Notes: generated by a model from the sequence alone, not told the origin. A stretch of 64,000 nt of DNA from Kribbella jejuensis (GCF_006715085.1 NZ_VFMM01000001.1:3844001-3908000); one strand, 5' to 3'; shown: positions 1 through 8,862, counted from the first letter of the stretch. Program-made: numbers and translations.

Positions 1-1704
1 TCCTCCCGGGACGCAGGGCCGCGCGGCATCGACGACTACTACGGTTACGGCAACCTCGACGCGTACGCCGCGCTCGGCGGCCGCTTCGCCCCGGACTTCC
101 CGACGGCGGTCGCGGATGGTAACGACCAGCCGATCCGCGCGCAGAAGCTGACCGGCTTCGGCTCGACCACGGGTGCGCTCGACTCCGAGGGTGACGTGGA
201 CTGGTACTCGATCGACCTCGCCGCGGCCCAGGACGTGCATGTCGCGGTCACCGGGCCCAGCTACGACGAGCGCACCACCTACTCGAACGTCGGTCCGGTC
301 GTCGATGTCTACGACACAGATCTGCAGTTCCTTGGCCATGCGGAGAACGAGTTCCCGGTGGTGGACCCGGTCAAGGGTCCGCTCTGGGGTCCGCTGACCG
401 CGGCGGTCGACGTCAAGTCGGGCGCGGGTACGACGTACGTTGCCGTCCGCAACTACAACGGTTCGAAGGTGACCCGGCCGTACAGGCTGACGCTGGCGAG
501 CAGCACTTCGGGCGTGACCGCCACTGGCTGGGCGTACGGGCTCCGGGACGTGTCCCCGGCGAACCGGGCGTCCGGTGTGCCGGCGTCGGTGACCCCCAAG
601 GTGACGTTCGCGCGGGACATGGACGCGGCCTCCGTGACCGGGTCCATGGAGCTACGCGACGCCGGCAACAACACGTATGTCAGCGCGTCCACCACCTACG
701 ACGCTGCAACGCGGACGGCCACGATCACCCCGCAGCAGCCGCTCCTCGACAACCACTCGTACGTGATCGAGTGCACGTTGTACCTCATGGACGCGAACCG
801 CACGCAGGTGCAACCGTTCCACACGGTCTTCACCACGGCTGACCTCGCGCCGAAGGCGTTGACCACGTTCACCGGTAGTGGTGCGTACCTGGCCGCCAGC
901 CTGGCCTGGACGATTCCGCCGACGAACGACCTTGACGAGGTGATCGTTCGGCGGAACGTTGGGAGTAAGGCGCCGACGGCTACGACCGGGACGCTCGTGT
1001 ATGCGGGTATGGGTTCTTCGGTGAAGAACACCGGGCTCGCGCAGAACACGACGTACACGTATGGGGCCTGGGTGCTTGACCGGACCGGGCACTACAGCCC
1101 GATCGCGGTGAAGCAGTTGCTGGGGATGAAGTCGGGGATTGCGGTCACGTCGACGTTGGTCACGTATGGCGGGGCGGTCACCATAAAGGGCAGTACGTTG
1201 CGGATCGACAACAGGGCGTACGCCGGGCTGCCGGTGAACGTGTACGTCCGTCCGAAGACGTCGTCGAAGTTCACGTTGCTCGCGGCGTTGAAGACGTCGT
1301 CCACCGGGACCCTGGCGGTCACCGCGAAGCCGACGGTGTCGTCGGTGTACATGCTGACCTTCCCGGGTAACGCCGACCTGATGGGCACCCGGACCGCCGA
1401 CGTCACCGTCCAGGTGCGCCCGGCCATCTCGGCTGTGCTGTCGCCGACCGCCATCAAGCTGGGCAAGACCACCGCGTTCAGCGGCTACGTCGCCCCGGCG
1501 CACGCCGGCAAGCTCGTCTACCTCCAGCAGTACGGCAACAAGGTCTGGAAGTCGATCGCGTCGGTGAAGCTCAGCACCTCCGGCAAGTACGCCTTCGGCA
1601 TCAAGCCGGCCGTCCGCGGCCAGATCGCCTACCGCGTCTGGTTCCCGGCCGACGCGGACCACGCCACCAACTACAGCCCGACCAAGATCGTCACCGTCAG
1701 CTGA
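1..1704 (+). CDS. C-terminal part of a secreted subtilase (S8)-like protein with Ig-like repeats
   Basis: The frame is open from the left edge (567 codons visible), so the N-terminus is missing. The first ~27 residues, ending DYYGYGNLDAYAAL, look like the last helix of an S8 peptidase domain; the catalytic triad would lie outside the window, so the protease call is an inference. Residues ~60-165 (starting DSEGDVDWYSIDLAA) resemble a pre-peptidase C-terminal domain. A Big_5-type Ig-like domain follows at ~180-265, an Fn3-like domain at ~290-377, and two related ~90-residue beta-sandwich repeats at ~378-567. There are no transmembrane segments or sorting signal at the C-terminus, so the mature protein is probably released. 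It could instead be a non-proteolytic adhesin of similar architecture. Confidence 0.6.
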   Translation, partial: SSRDAGPRGIDDYYGYGNLDAYAALGGRFAPDFPTAVADGNDQPIRAQKLTGFGSTTGALDSEGDVDWYSIDLAAAQDVHVAVTGPSYDERTTYSNVGPVVDVYDTDLQFLGHAENEFPVVDPVKGPLWGPLTAAVDVKSGAGTTYVAVRNYNGSKVTRPYRLTLASSTSGVTATGWAYGLRDVSPANRASGVPASVTPKVTFARDMDAASVTGSMELRDAGNNTYVSASTTYDAATRTATITPQQPLLDNHSYVIECTLYLMDANRTQVQPFHTVFTTADLAPKALTTFTGSGAYLAASLAWTIPPTNDLDEVIVRRNVGSKAPTATTGTLVYAGMGSSVKNTGLAQNTTYTYGAWVLDRTGHYSPIAVKQLLGMKSGIAVTSTLVTYGGAVTIKGSTLRIDNRAYAGLPVNVYVRPKTSSKFTLLAALKTSSTGTLAVTAKPTVSSVYMLTFPGNADLMGTRTADVTVQVRPAISAVLSPTAIKLGKTTAFSGYVAPAHAGKLVYLQQYGNKVWKSIASVKLSTSGKYAFGIKPAVRGQIAYRVWFPADADHATNYSPTKIVTVS

Positions 1705-1724
1705 GACAGGCGGCCACCTCCTCG

Positions 1725-1742
1725 CTGTACCTCTGGGTACAG
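1725..1742. promoter_or_regulatory. inverted-repeat operator candidate for the adjacent TetR gene
   Basis: CTGTACC and GGTACAG form a perfect 7-bp inverted repeat with a 4-bp spacer, ending 7 bases before the GTG start at 1750. The right arm overlaps a -10-like TACAGT (1738-1743). Position and symmetry suit autorepression by the TetR protein; this is inferred. Confidence 0.5.
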
Positions 1743-1749
1743 TGAGGGG

Positions 1750-2307
1750 GTGGAGACGGTCGAGCGGTTGATTCGTAGTACGCAGGAGCTGTTGTGGGAA
1801 CGCGGGTACGTCGGTACCTCGCCGAAGGCTATTCAGCGGGAGGCGGGGGCCGGGCAGGGGAGCATGTATCACCACTTCGCCGGGAAGGCGGAGTTGGCGA
1901 AGGTGGCGATCGAGCGGTCGGCGGAGGAACTGCGCGCGGCCGCAGCGGAACAGCTCGCCGGTGACGGTACGGCGGGGGAGCGGATCGGTGCGTACCTGAG
2001 TCGCGAGCGGGACGTTCTGAAGGGGTGCCGGGTCGGTCGGCTGACCGCGGACCCCGAAGTCGTCGCCGATCCGGAACTCCGGAAACCGCTCGCGGAAACC
2101 TTTGCCTGGTTGCGGGAACGGATCGCCGAAGTGGTTGCTGAAGGCAAGCAGAACGGAGAGTACCCGGAAACGCTCGACCCGGAGCGGATCGCGGCGACGA
2201 TCGCCGCCGTCCTGCAGGGCGGGTACGTACTCGCCCGCGCGGCCGACTCCACCGAACCGTTCGACCTCGCGGTGAACGGCCTGATCGACCTGCTGGAGGC
2301 GATGTGA
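1750..2307 (+). CDS. TetR/AcrR-family transcriptional regulator
   Basis: 185-aa protein with an N-terminal helix-turn-helix (residues ~5-50: RSTQELLWERGYVGTSPKAIQ...GQGSMYHHF), the tetracycline-repressor fold in which GSMYHHF closes the recognition helix. The C-terminal ~130 residues are the all-helical ligand-binding and dimerisation domain, of the LmrA/YxaF type. The GTG start has no separated Shine-Dalgarno but has TACAGT 6 nt upstream, so it is probably leaderless. The stop overlaps the next gene's GTG by 4 bp, so regulator and LLM oxidoreductase are translationally coupled and the oxidoreductase is the likely regulated target. Ligand unknown. Confidence 0.85.
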   Translation: METVERLIRSTQELLWERGYVGTSPKAIQREAGAGQGSMYHHFAGKAELAKVAIERSAEELRAAAAEQLAGDGTAGERIGAYLSRERDVLKGCRVGRLTADPEVVADPELRKPLAETFAWLRERIAEVVAEGKQNGEYPETLDPERIAATIAAVLQGGYVLARAADSTEPFDLAVNGLIDLLEAM

Positions 2308-3161
2308 AGATCGGCGCGGTGTTTCCGCAGCTCGAGATCGGCGCGGACCCGGCCGTGGTCCGGGACTGGACGACGACGGTCGAGGCGGCCGGGTACAACC
2401 ACGTGCTCGCCTACGACCACGTGCTCGGCGCGGACCCGGCGAACCGGCCCGGCTGGACCGGGTATACCGACAAGTCCTTGTTCCACGAGGTTTTCGTGCT
2501 GTTCGGGTACCTGGCGGCGATCACGACGACGCTCGAGCTCGTCACCGGCGTACTCGTCCTGCCGCAGCGGCAGACCGCCCTGGTCGCGAAGCAGGCGGCC
2601 GAGGTCGACGTACTGAGCGGCGGCCGGTTGCGGCTCGGTGTGGGCATCGGCTGGAACCAGGTCGAGTACGACGCGCTCGGCGTACCTTTCGAGAAGCGCG
2701 GCGCCAGGCTCACCCAACAGGTCGACCTGCTCCGCAAGCTCTGGGCCGACCCGGTGATCTCGTACGACGGCAGGTTCGACCACGTCGACGAGGCCGGTCT
2801 GAACCCGCTGCCCGGCCGCGAGATCCCGATCTGGTTCGGCGGTACCGCGGACGCGGTACTTCGCCGTACCGGCCGCATCGGCGACGGTTGGATGCCGCAG
2901 TCCGCCCCGGACGAGAACGCCCGCCGTCAGATCGCCCTGATGCGGCAATCGGCCGAGGCTGCGGGCCGCGACCCGGCCACCATCGGCATCGAGGCCCGCC
3001 TCACCCTCGGCGCCGTACCCGAAGAGGACTGGCGCTCCTTCGCCGACGGGTGGCGCGACCTCGGCGCGACCCACCTCTGCGTCAACACGATGAACCTGGG
3101 GCTGACGCGCCCGGAAGACCACGCCCAGGTACTCCGCGAGGTACTCCCGAAACTCGGTTAG
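2304..3161 (+). CDS. LLM-class, probably F420-dependent oxidoreductase
   Basis: 285-aa TIM-barrel protein of the luciferase-like monooxygenase family. Typical family segments are FPQLEIGADPAVVRDW near the N-terminus, the LELVTGVLVLPQRQTALVAKQAAEVDVLSGGRLRLGVGIGW core (written in parts: LVLPQRQT, LSGGRLRLGVGIGW, about residues 75-115), and ETFGGTADAVLRR-like GGTADAVLRR near 177. Actinobacterial members of this length generally use F420 rather than FMN; cofactor and substrate cannot be read from sequence. It starts at GTG inside the stop of the TetR gene (GTGA overlap) and is the second gene of a two-gene operon. A short hairpin follows before the convergent LacI gene. Confidence 0.8.
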   Translation: MKIGAVFPQLEIGADPAVVRDWTTTVEAAGYNHVLAYDHVLGADPANRPGWTGYTDKSLFHEVFVLFGYLAAITTTLELVTGVLVLPQRQTALVAKQAAEVDVLSGGRLRLGVGIGWNQVEYDALGVPFEKRGARLTQQVDLLRKLWADPVISYDGRFDHVDEAGLNPLPGREIPIWFGGTADAVLRRTGRIGDGWMPQSAPDENARRQIALMRQSAEAAGRDPATIGIEARLTLGAVPEEDWRSFADGWRDLGATHLCVNTMNLGLTRPEDHAQVLREVLPKLG

Positions 3162-3162
3162 T

Positions 3163-3190
3163 GTCCTGAGCCGGCAGTTCGCCCCAGGAC
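3163..3190. terminator. hairpin between convergent genes
   Basis: GTCCTG at 3163-3168 pairs with CAGGAC at 3185-3190, with a further GGC/GCC inner stem. It sits between the stops of two convergent genes and has no U-tract. A bidirectional actinobacterial terminator is plausible. Confidence 0.4.
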
Positions 3191-4195
3191 CTAGTGGCGG
3201 TTCGCGGTCGAGCCGCGGATCGCCAGCGGGCAGGGCAGCGTCACCACCTCGGTCGGGCGGTCCGGGTCGTTGATCCGGTCGCGGAGCAGCTGGATGCCGG
3301 TCTCGACGATGCCGTGCACCGGCTGATCCACGGTGGTCAGGTCGAACGCCTCCCACGCGGCCATCTCGGTGTTGTCGAAGCCGACCACCCAGACGTCGTC
3401 GGGCACCCGAGCGCCGCGCGCCCGTGCGCCGTCGAGGACGCCGAACGCGAGCAGGTCCGTGACCGCGTAGATGGCGGTCGGTGGCTTCTTCCGGGAGAGC
3501 AGCTTGATCGCCGCGGCGTGCCCAGCGGAGTGCGGTACGTCGACCGAGACGACGTTGCCCGGCTTGATCTTCACACCGGCGTCGGCGAGCGCCGCGCGGA
3601 AGCCGAGGTCGCGGTCGCGGGAGGTGTTTCCGGTGTGGGTCAGCGTCACCAGGCCGATGTCGGTGTGCCCGTGGTCGACCAGGTACCGGCCGGCGTCGTA
3701 CGCGCCCTGCCAGTTGTCGCCGACCACTTGGTCGCAGTCCAGCCCGTCGATGCCGCGGTGCAGTAGCACCGTCGGCGTTCCGGAGGCGAGCGCCATCGTG
3801 TGCAGCTTCGAGTCGTACGTCGCCGACGTCAGCAGGAACCCGTCGACGAAACGTTGCTGCAGCACCTCCGCGATGGTCTCCTCCTGGTCGTGCTCGATGT
3901 TCCAGAGGATCATGTGCAGACCCATCGAGCTGAGCACCCGGCCGATCTCGTCGAGCAGCTCTGCGTGGAACGGGCTGGTCACGCGGGTCATGAAGACACC
4001 GATGGTGTCGGTCCGGCCGGTCTTCATCGCGCGGGCCAGCGCGTTCGGTGTGTAGTTCGCGTCCTTCAGGACCTGCAGGACCCGCTCGCGGGTCTCCGCG
4101 GTGACCTTCGGGCTGTTGGTCAGCACCCGTGACACGGTCGCCTGCGACACCCCGGCCATACGTGCCAGATCGCGGCTGGTTGGTGGTCGTGACAT
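3191..4195 (-). CDS. LacI-family regulator of the adjacent sugar operon
   Basis: 334-aa LacI/GalR repressor. Residues 6-55 hold the HTH and hinge (SRDLARMAGVSQATVSRVL, then YTPNALARAMKTGRTDTIGV), followed by a periplasmic-binding-protein-like effector domain from ~60 to the end (for example GFDNTEMAAWEAFDLTTVDQP). The ATG start has a good Shine-Dalgarno, GGAGGCG. It is divergent from the ABC/glycosidase operon beginning at 4336, and two copies of a near-palindrome with a central CG, typical of LacI operators, lie between them at 4275-4312. It is therefore the probable local repressor; the effector should be the imported sugar or a product. Confidence 0.88.
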   Translation of the reverse strand: MSRPPTSRDLARMAGVSQATVSRVLTNSPKVTAETRERVLQVLKDANYTPNALARAMKTGRTDTIGVFMTRVTSPFHAELLDEIGRVLSSMGLHMILWNIEHDQEETIAEVLQQRFVDGFLLTSATYDSKLHTMALASGTPTVLLHRGIDGLDCDQVVGDNWQGAYDAGRYLVDHGHTDIGLVTLTHTGNTSRDRDLGFRAALADAGVKIKPGNVVSVDVPHSAGHAAAIKLLSRKKPPTAIYAVTDLLAFGVLDGARARGARVPDDVWVVGFDNTEMAAWEAFDLTTVDQPVHGIVETGIQLLRDRINDPDRPTEVVTLPCPLAIRGSTANRH

Positions 4196-4274
4196 CTGTC
4201 GCCTCCGTGGATTCCAGGATGTGAACCCTACTCAAGAGTCTGCGCTCGAGCCGTTGACCGGGCCGATCGAGCTG

Positions 4275-4312
4275 TGTATACGTATTCATTGGTCGAATGT
4301 ATACGTATTCAT
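4275..4312. promoter_or_regulatory. two LacI-type operators in the divergent promoter
   Basis: A 15-bp direct repeat, TGTATACGTATTCAT, occurs at 4275-4289 and again at 4298-4312, a 23-bp period. Each copy holds the perfect 8-bp palindrome ATACGTAT extended to TG-t-ATACGTAT-t-CA, with the central CG expected for LacI-family sites. They lie between the LacI gene and the binding-protein gene, so they could control both directions. Confidence 0.65.
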
Positions 4313-4335
4313 CCCTACGTGGATGGGAGATTCCG

Positions 4336-5649
4336 GTGCAGACACAACTCCCTGACCTGAACCGCCGCAGGTTTCTCGCCGGACTGACGGGACTGACCGC
4401 GGGAATCACGGCCGCCGGACTGCTGGCCGGCTGTGGTGGCAACGGCAACGCGAGCAGTGGTGGCAAGAAGGGCCTGACGTTCCTCAACTGGGAGCAGGTC
4501 AAGGGCAACCCGCTGGAGCAGGCGATCCAGGCGTTCGAGAAACAGTCCGGAACGCAGGTCACGATCCAGCCGGCGGTGACCCAGGAGTACGACACCAAGA
4601 TGCGCACGCTGATCGCGGGCGGCAGCCCGCCGGACGTGATGCGGATCAACGACGACTTCGTCCGCGGCTTCTCCCAGCAGGGCGCGCTCCTGGACCTGAA
4701 GCCGTACATCGAGAAGGACAAACTGGACACGTCTCAGTTCGCCAAGGAGACGTTCGACTTCCCGGTGCAGCCGGACGGCTCGCACACCGCGTGGGTGCTC
4801 GGGTACGAGCCGCGGCTGATCTTCTACAACGTCGATCTGTTCAAGGCGGCCGGCGTACCGCTGCCGCCGACGACCTGGTCGTCCGACGGCTGGACGTGGT
4901 CCGACTTCGAGGACCGGGCGAAGAAGCTCACCGACCCGGCGAAGAAGCAGTACGGCGCGCTCGTCTACCTGGACACCGGCTACGAGCAGACGTTCACGGT
5001 GAACCACGGCGGCCAGACCGGCATCTTCTCCAAGGACGGCACGCAGTTCACGCTGGCCGGGTCGAAGGAGACCGAGGCGCTGCAGTGGGCGACCGACCTC
5101 ACCTGCAAGGACAAGGTCCAGCCGCCGTGGTCGGCGTTGCAGCAGGACAACGTGCAGAACCAGATGTTCGCCCAAGGCAAGATCGCGATGATGTTCGCGA
5201 CCTTCGGCACGGTGCCGTACATGCGCCAGACCATCAAGGACTTCACCTGGGACGTGGCTCCGCCGCCTGCCGACGTGGAGCAGAAGACCGAGTCGAGCGT
5301 GATCGTGTTCTGCATCCCGAAGAAGGCGAAGAACCCGGACGCGGCCTGGGACCTGTTGAAGTACCTGGCGAGCGAGGAGGGCGGCAAGATCCTGCTCCAG
5401 GGCGGAGCGTTCACGCCGATCAACCTGCAGGCCGCGGCGCAACTCGCGCCGAACGGTAAGGCGCCCGCGCACATCGGGTTGTTCGCCGAGGCGGCGAAGC
5501 ACCTGACCGCGACGAACCAGACCAAGAACACGATCGGCGCCCGCGAGCTGTACCGGCCCGCGCTGGACCCGGCGTACAACTGCGAGAAGCCGGTCGCCGA
5601 GGTTCTGCAGCAGGTCAAGCCACAGGTGGAGAACGCCTTGAAGGGTTGA
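4336..5649 (+). CDS. sugar ABC transporter substrate-binding lipoprotein
   Basis: 437-aa extracellular solute-binding protein, family 1. The N-terminus has a twin-arginine stretch (NRRRFLAGLTGL) and a lipobox LLAGC, so it looks like a Tat-exported lipoprotein anchored outside the membrane. The mature part has SBP features such as FLNWEQVKGNPLEQAIQAFE and DVMRINDDFVRGFSQQGALLDL. I chose GTG 4336 because GGGAG lies 6 nt upstream and the signal sequence follows directly; an in-frame ATG at 4297 would overlap the second operator. It heads an operon with two permeases and two glycosidase-like genes. No ATPase gene is present, so a shared MsiK-type ATPase elsewhere is likely. Confidence 0.88.
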   Translation: MQTQLPDLNRRRFLAGLTGLTAGITAAGLLAGCGGNGNASSGGKKGLTFLNWEQVKGNPLEQAIQAFEKQSGTQVTIQPAVTQEYDTKMRTLIAGGSPPDVMRINDDFVRGFSQQGALLDLKPYIEKDKLDTSQFAKETFDFPVQPDGSHTAWVLGYEPRLIFYNVDLFKAAGVPLPPTTWSSDGWTWSDFEDRAKKLTDPAKKQYGALVYLDTGYEQTFTVNHGGQTGIFSKDGTQFTLAGSKETEALQWATDLTCKDKVQPPWSALQQDNVQNQMFAQGKIAMMFATFGTVPYMRQTIKDFTWDVAPPPADVEQKTESSVIVFCIPKKAKNPDAAWDLLKYLASEEGGKILLQGGAFTPINLQAAAQLAPNGKAPAHIGLFAEAAKHLTATNQTKNTIGARELYRPALDPAYNCEKPVAEVLQQVKPQVENALKG

Positions 5650-5654
5650 TGTCG

Positions 5655-6590
5655 ATGGCAACCATCACGATGGCCCGCGACACCGCCGGCCCGATCCGTC
5701 GGGCCGAGATCCGCCGGGCGCGACGCAAGCAGAACCTCACCGGCTGGCTGTTCATCAGCCCGATCGTGGTCGGGGTGGTGGCGTTCCAGTTCTTCCCGAT
5801 CCTGGTCTCGATCGGCGCCTCGCTGACCGACTGGAACGGTATCTCCGCACCGAGGTTCGTCGGCCTGCACAACTTCGCCGACCTGTTCGGCAACGATCCG
5901 CTGTTCGTGCAGACGTTCAAGAACACGGTGTACTTCACGCTGGCGAGCATTCCGCTGACGATCGGCATCGGGCTGGTACTGGCGTTGTTGTGTGCCCGCC
6001 CGATCCGTGGCGTTGCGTTCTTCCGGACGGCCTACTTCGCGCCGTACGTGACGAACGTGGTGGCGATCGGGTTCGTCTGGTTCTGGTTCTTCCAGCCGGA
6101 CGACGGCGTGATCAACGGACTGCTCAACCAGCTCGGGATCCACGGCCCGCAATGGCTGTCGAGCTCGAGCTGGGCAATGCCCGCGGTGATCATGGTCAGC
6201 GTCTGGCAGGGCATCGGCTACCCGATGATCATCCTGCTGGCCGGCCTGCAGGGTTTGCCGAGCGAGTTCTACGAGTCCGCGAAGCTCGACGGCGCGAGCG
6301 CGGGGCAACGGCTGCGGTTCATCACGTTGCCGTTGCTGACACCGCACTTCCTGTTCCTGCTGATCACGCAGTTCATCTCGTCGTTCCAGGTGTTCGGGCT
6401 GATCTACGTGATGACCAAGGGCGGTCCCGGCCATGCCACCAGCGTCTACATCTTCAACATCTACCAGAACGCGTTCAGCTACGGGAAGGTCGGCTACGCC
6501 TCGGCGATGGCCTGGATCCTGTTCGTGGTGATCGCGGCCGTCACCTACCTGCAGTGGAAGCTGCAGAAGAGGTGGGTGTTCTACACATGA
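5655..6590 (+). CDS. sugar ABC transporter permease, MalF/UgpA type
   Basis: 311-aa membrane protein with about six hydrophobic segments (for example GWLFISPIVVGVVAFQFFPILV near residue 30 and TAYFAPYVTNVVAIGFVWFWF, given as parts). The EAA loop that contacts the ATPase is visible as EFYESAKLDGASAGQRLRFI around residues 205-225. I place the start at ATG 5655, 9 nt after AAGGG; ATG 5649, overlapping the upstream stop, is the alternative. The stop overlaps the next permease start by 4 bp (ATGA), showing tight coupling. Confidence 0.88.
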   Translation: MATITMARDTAGPIRRAEIRRARRKQNLTGWLFISPIVVGVVAFQFFPILVSIGASLTDWNGISAPRFVGLHNFADLFGNDPLFVQTFKNTVYFTLASIPLTIGIGLVLALLCARPIRGVAFFRTAYFAPYVTNVVAIGFVWFWFFQPDDGVINGLLNQLGIHGPQWLSSSSWAMPAVIMVSVWQGIGYPMIILLAGLQGLPSEFYESAKLDGASAGQRLRFITLPLLTPHFLFLLITQFISSFQVFGLIYVMTKGGPGHATSVYIFNIYQNAFSYGKVGYASAMAWILFVVIAAVTYLQWKLQKRWVFYT

Positions 6591-7402
6591 GAATCGTCTC
6601 CAAGACATCGCAGTACGTCGTGATGTCCTTGTTCGCCGTCGTTTTCCTCGCGCCGCTGGTGTGGATGATCAGTGCGTCGCTCAGGCCGGAGGCCAAGGTG
6701 CTGAGCGTGCCGCCGAAGTTCCTGCCGACGGACGCGCACTGGGACAACTACCGGCAGGTGTTCGAGCTGATCCCGGTGTTCCTCTGGAACAGCGTGAAGC
6801 TCGCCGGGCTGAACGTCATCGGGATCCTGATCGTCGCGTCGATGGCCGGCTACGCGTTCGCGCGGCTCAGGTTCGCCGGCCGGGACGCCGCGTTCATGGT
6901 GCTGCTGGCGACCTCGATCATCCCCGGTATCGCGTACCTGATCCCGCAGTACATCGTCTTCCGCCAGATCGGGTGGGTGGACACCCAGTACCCGCTGTGG
7001 GTGCCGAAGGTGCTCACACCGGTCTTCGCGACGTTCCTGATGCGGCAGTCGTTCCTGACCGTGCCGGAGGAGCTCGAGGACGCCGGCAAGATCGACGGTG
7101 CCTCCACGTTCGGCATCTACTGGCGGATCATGCTGCCGCAGACCAAACCGGCACTGGCCGCGATCGGGGTGTTCACGTTCCTCGAGTCGTGGAACGACCT
7201 GTTCGGGCCGCTGATCTACATCAACTCCGAGAACCTGCAGACGCTGCCGGTGGCGCTCGCCCAGTTCCAGGGCGAGTACTTCACCCAGGTCAGTCTGCTG
7301 ATGTGCGGTGCGACGGTGTCCGTCGTACCGGTGATCGCTGTCTTCCTCTTTGCGCAGCGCTATTTCATCCAGGGCATCACGATGACAGGAATGAAGGGGT
7401 GA
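6587..7402 (+). CDS. sugar ABC transporter permease, MalG/UgpE type
   Basis: 271-aa inner-membrane permease, second subunit of the importer. It has the family's N-terminal segment (VVMSLFAVVFLAPLVWMI), a following ASLRPEAK turn, and an EAA motif near residue 180 (EELEDAGKIDGASTFGIYWR). The C-terminus ends QRYFIQGITMTGMKG, the standard ending of MalG-type permeases. The start overlaps the previous stop (ATGA), and only a few bases separate its stop from the next gene, so it belongs to the same transcript. Confidence 0.88.
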   Translation: MRIVSKTSQYVVMSLFAVVFLAPLVWMISASLRPEAKVLSVPPKFLPTDAHWDNYRQVFELIPVFLWNSVKLAGLNVIGILIVASMAGYAFARLRFAGRDAAFMVLLATSIIPGIAYLIPQYIVFRQIGWVDTQYPLWVPKVLTPVFATFLMRQSFLTVPEELEDAGKIDGASTFGIYWRIMLPQTKPALAAIGVFTFLESWNDLFGPLIYINSENLQTLPVALAQFQGEYFTQVSLLMCGATVSVVPVIAVFLFAQRYFIQGITMTGMKG

Positions 7403-7407
7403 GCACC

Positions 7408-8862
7408 GTGCCGGATCGGCTCGTTGCCATGCAGATCGGAGCCATCTCGTTCGTCGACGAAGGCGTCGACCGGACACTCGACATCCTGGCCGAACGCGGC
7501 GCGGTGAACGCGCTGTTCCTGGCCACGCCGACCTGGACCCGGGGAACCGGTGGCCGGCAGATCCCGGGGCACCCGATCCCGGACCACGGTGTCCAGGAGT
7601 ACGACCTCGGCTGGGTCGGCGGGAACTACGCGACGCCGCACCCGCAGTACTACGGAAACACCGTGCTCGGCGCGGCCGGAAAAGCGCCCGAACATCCGGA
7701 ATTCGACCTGCTCGGCGACGTCATCCCGAAGGCGCGCGAGCGTGGCATGCAGTCGTTCGCGTGGATGGAGGAGAGCGGCGGTGCCCGCGAACTGCGGACG
7801 TATCCTAACTTCGCCAAGGTGCTCGAGGTGGACGCCTGGGGCCGGCCGGGACGGCGACCGTGCTTCAACAACCCCGACTACCGCAACTGGCACCTGGGTT
7901 TCGTCGAGGATTATGTGCAGAGCTACGAGCTCGACGGTCTCGCGTGGTGCTCGGAGCGGCCGGGGCCGTTGAACATGCTGATGCAGGGCACGGTCGACGT
8001 GTCCGAGATCGGCTGCTTCTGTCCGCACTGCCGGGCCGTCGGCCGTGAGCGCGGCATCGACGTGAACCGGGCGATGCAGGGGTACCGCGAGCTGGTCGAC
8101 TGGAACCAGCGGGTCGGGGCCGGCGAGCGGCCGGTGGACGGCGCTTTCGTGACGTTCTGGCGGATCCTGCTGAACTTCCCCGAAGTACTGGCCTGGCAGA
8201 CGTTGTGGACCGAGAGCCAGCGGCAGCTCTACCGGGACATCTACGGGGTGGCGAAGGCGATTTCCGCCGAGGTGCAGGTGGGTTGGCATGTCTACCACAA
8301 CATCTCGTTCAGCCCGTTCTATCGCGCCGACCAGGACTACACCGAGATGGCGAAGTTCTCGGACTTCATCAAGGTGGTGATCTACAACAACTGCGCCGGG
8401 CCGCGGTTCTTCACCTGGGTGAAGAGCATCTGCGGCGCCCTGTTCGCCGACGCCGAGCCGGAAGACGTGTACCCGTTGATGATGAAGCTGCTGCAGCTCG
8501 ACGAGGGTTCGTACGAGAAACTGCCCCAGACAGGCTTCACCGCGGACTACGTGCGGCGGGAGACCGAACGAGCCGTCGCCGGCGTCGGTGGTCAGAGCAA
8601 GATCTACCCGGGCATCGACATCGACATCCCGGTCGGGGTCGCCCGGCAGCGCGGGCTGGAGACGCCGCGCGACGTCGGTACCAAGATCAACTGGGACGAC
8701 AACGAGGGTGAGCTGACCCGGTGCACCCGGGAGTCGGTCCGGGACGCGACGCTCGCCGCGTTCGCCGGCGGCGCTGAAGGCGTCGTACTGAGCCGGAAAT
8801 ACTCGGAAATGCTGCTGGACAACCTTTCCGGCGCGGGAGACGCGGTCCGGGGACTGTCGTGA
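7408..8862 (+). CDS. glycosidase-like protein of unknown specificity (first of an adjacent pair)
   Basis: 484-aa soluble protein without a signal peptide, so probably cytoplasmic. I cannot assign a defined family. The pattern of beta-strand/helix units (AISFVDEGVDRTLDILAERG, then YELDGLAWCSERPG, then VQVGWHVYHNISF) suggests a TIM barrel like putative glycosyl hydrolases, and the clustered acidic residues near EDYVQSYELDGLAWCSE are candidate active-site residues. A C-F-C-P-H-C motif occurs at residues 203-208; the next gene has C-Y-C-P-N-C, so the two proteins share it. GTG 7408 has AAGGGG 8 nt upstream; GTG 7399, overlapping the permease stop, is possible. Location in a sugar-import operon suggests it processes the imported saccharide. 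Confidence 0.6.
   Translation: MPDRLVAMQIGAISFVDEGVDRTLDILAERGAVNALFLATPTWTRGTGGRQIPGHPIPDHGVQEYDLGWVGGNYATPHPQYYGNTVLGAAGKAPEHPEFDLLGDVIPKARERGMQSFAWMEESGGARELRTYPNFAKVLEVDAWGRPGRRPCFNNPDYRNWHLGFVEDYVQSYELDGLAWCSERPGPLNMLMQGTVDVSEIGCFCPHCRAVGRERGIDVNRAMQGYRELVDWNQRVGAGERPVDGAFVTFWRILLNFPEVLAWQTLWTESQRQLYRDIYGVAKAISAEVQVGWHVYHNISFSPFYRADQDYTEMAKFSDFIKVVIYNNCAGPRFFTWVKSICGALFADAEPEDVYPLMMKLLQLDEGSYEKLPQTGFTADYVRRETERAVAGVGGQSKIYPGIDIDIPVGVARQRGLETPRDVGTKINWDDNEGELTRCTRESVRDATLAAFAGGAEGVVLSRKYSEMLLDNLSGAGDAVRGLS

Noticed and set aside
4297..4335. Longer start for the sugar-binding lipoprotein at ATG 4297
   Set aside because: It would read through the second operator and add 13 residues before the Tat/lipoprotein signal; GTG 4336 has a ribosome-binding site.
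1869..4730. A very long open frame on the minus strand across the TetR, LLM and LacI genes
   Set aside because: Low-complexity Arg/Pro/Gly-rich translation antisense to genes with clear family matches; in high-GC DNA such frames are expected by chance.
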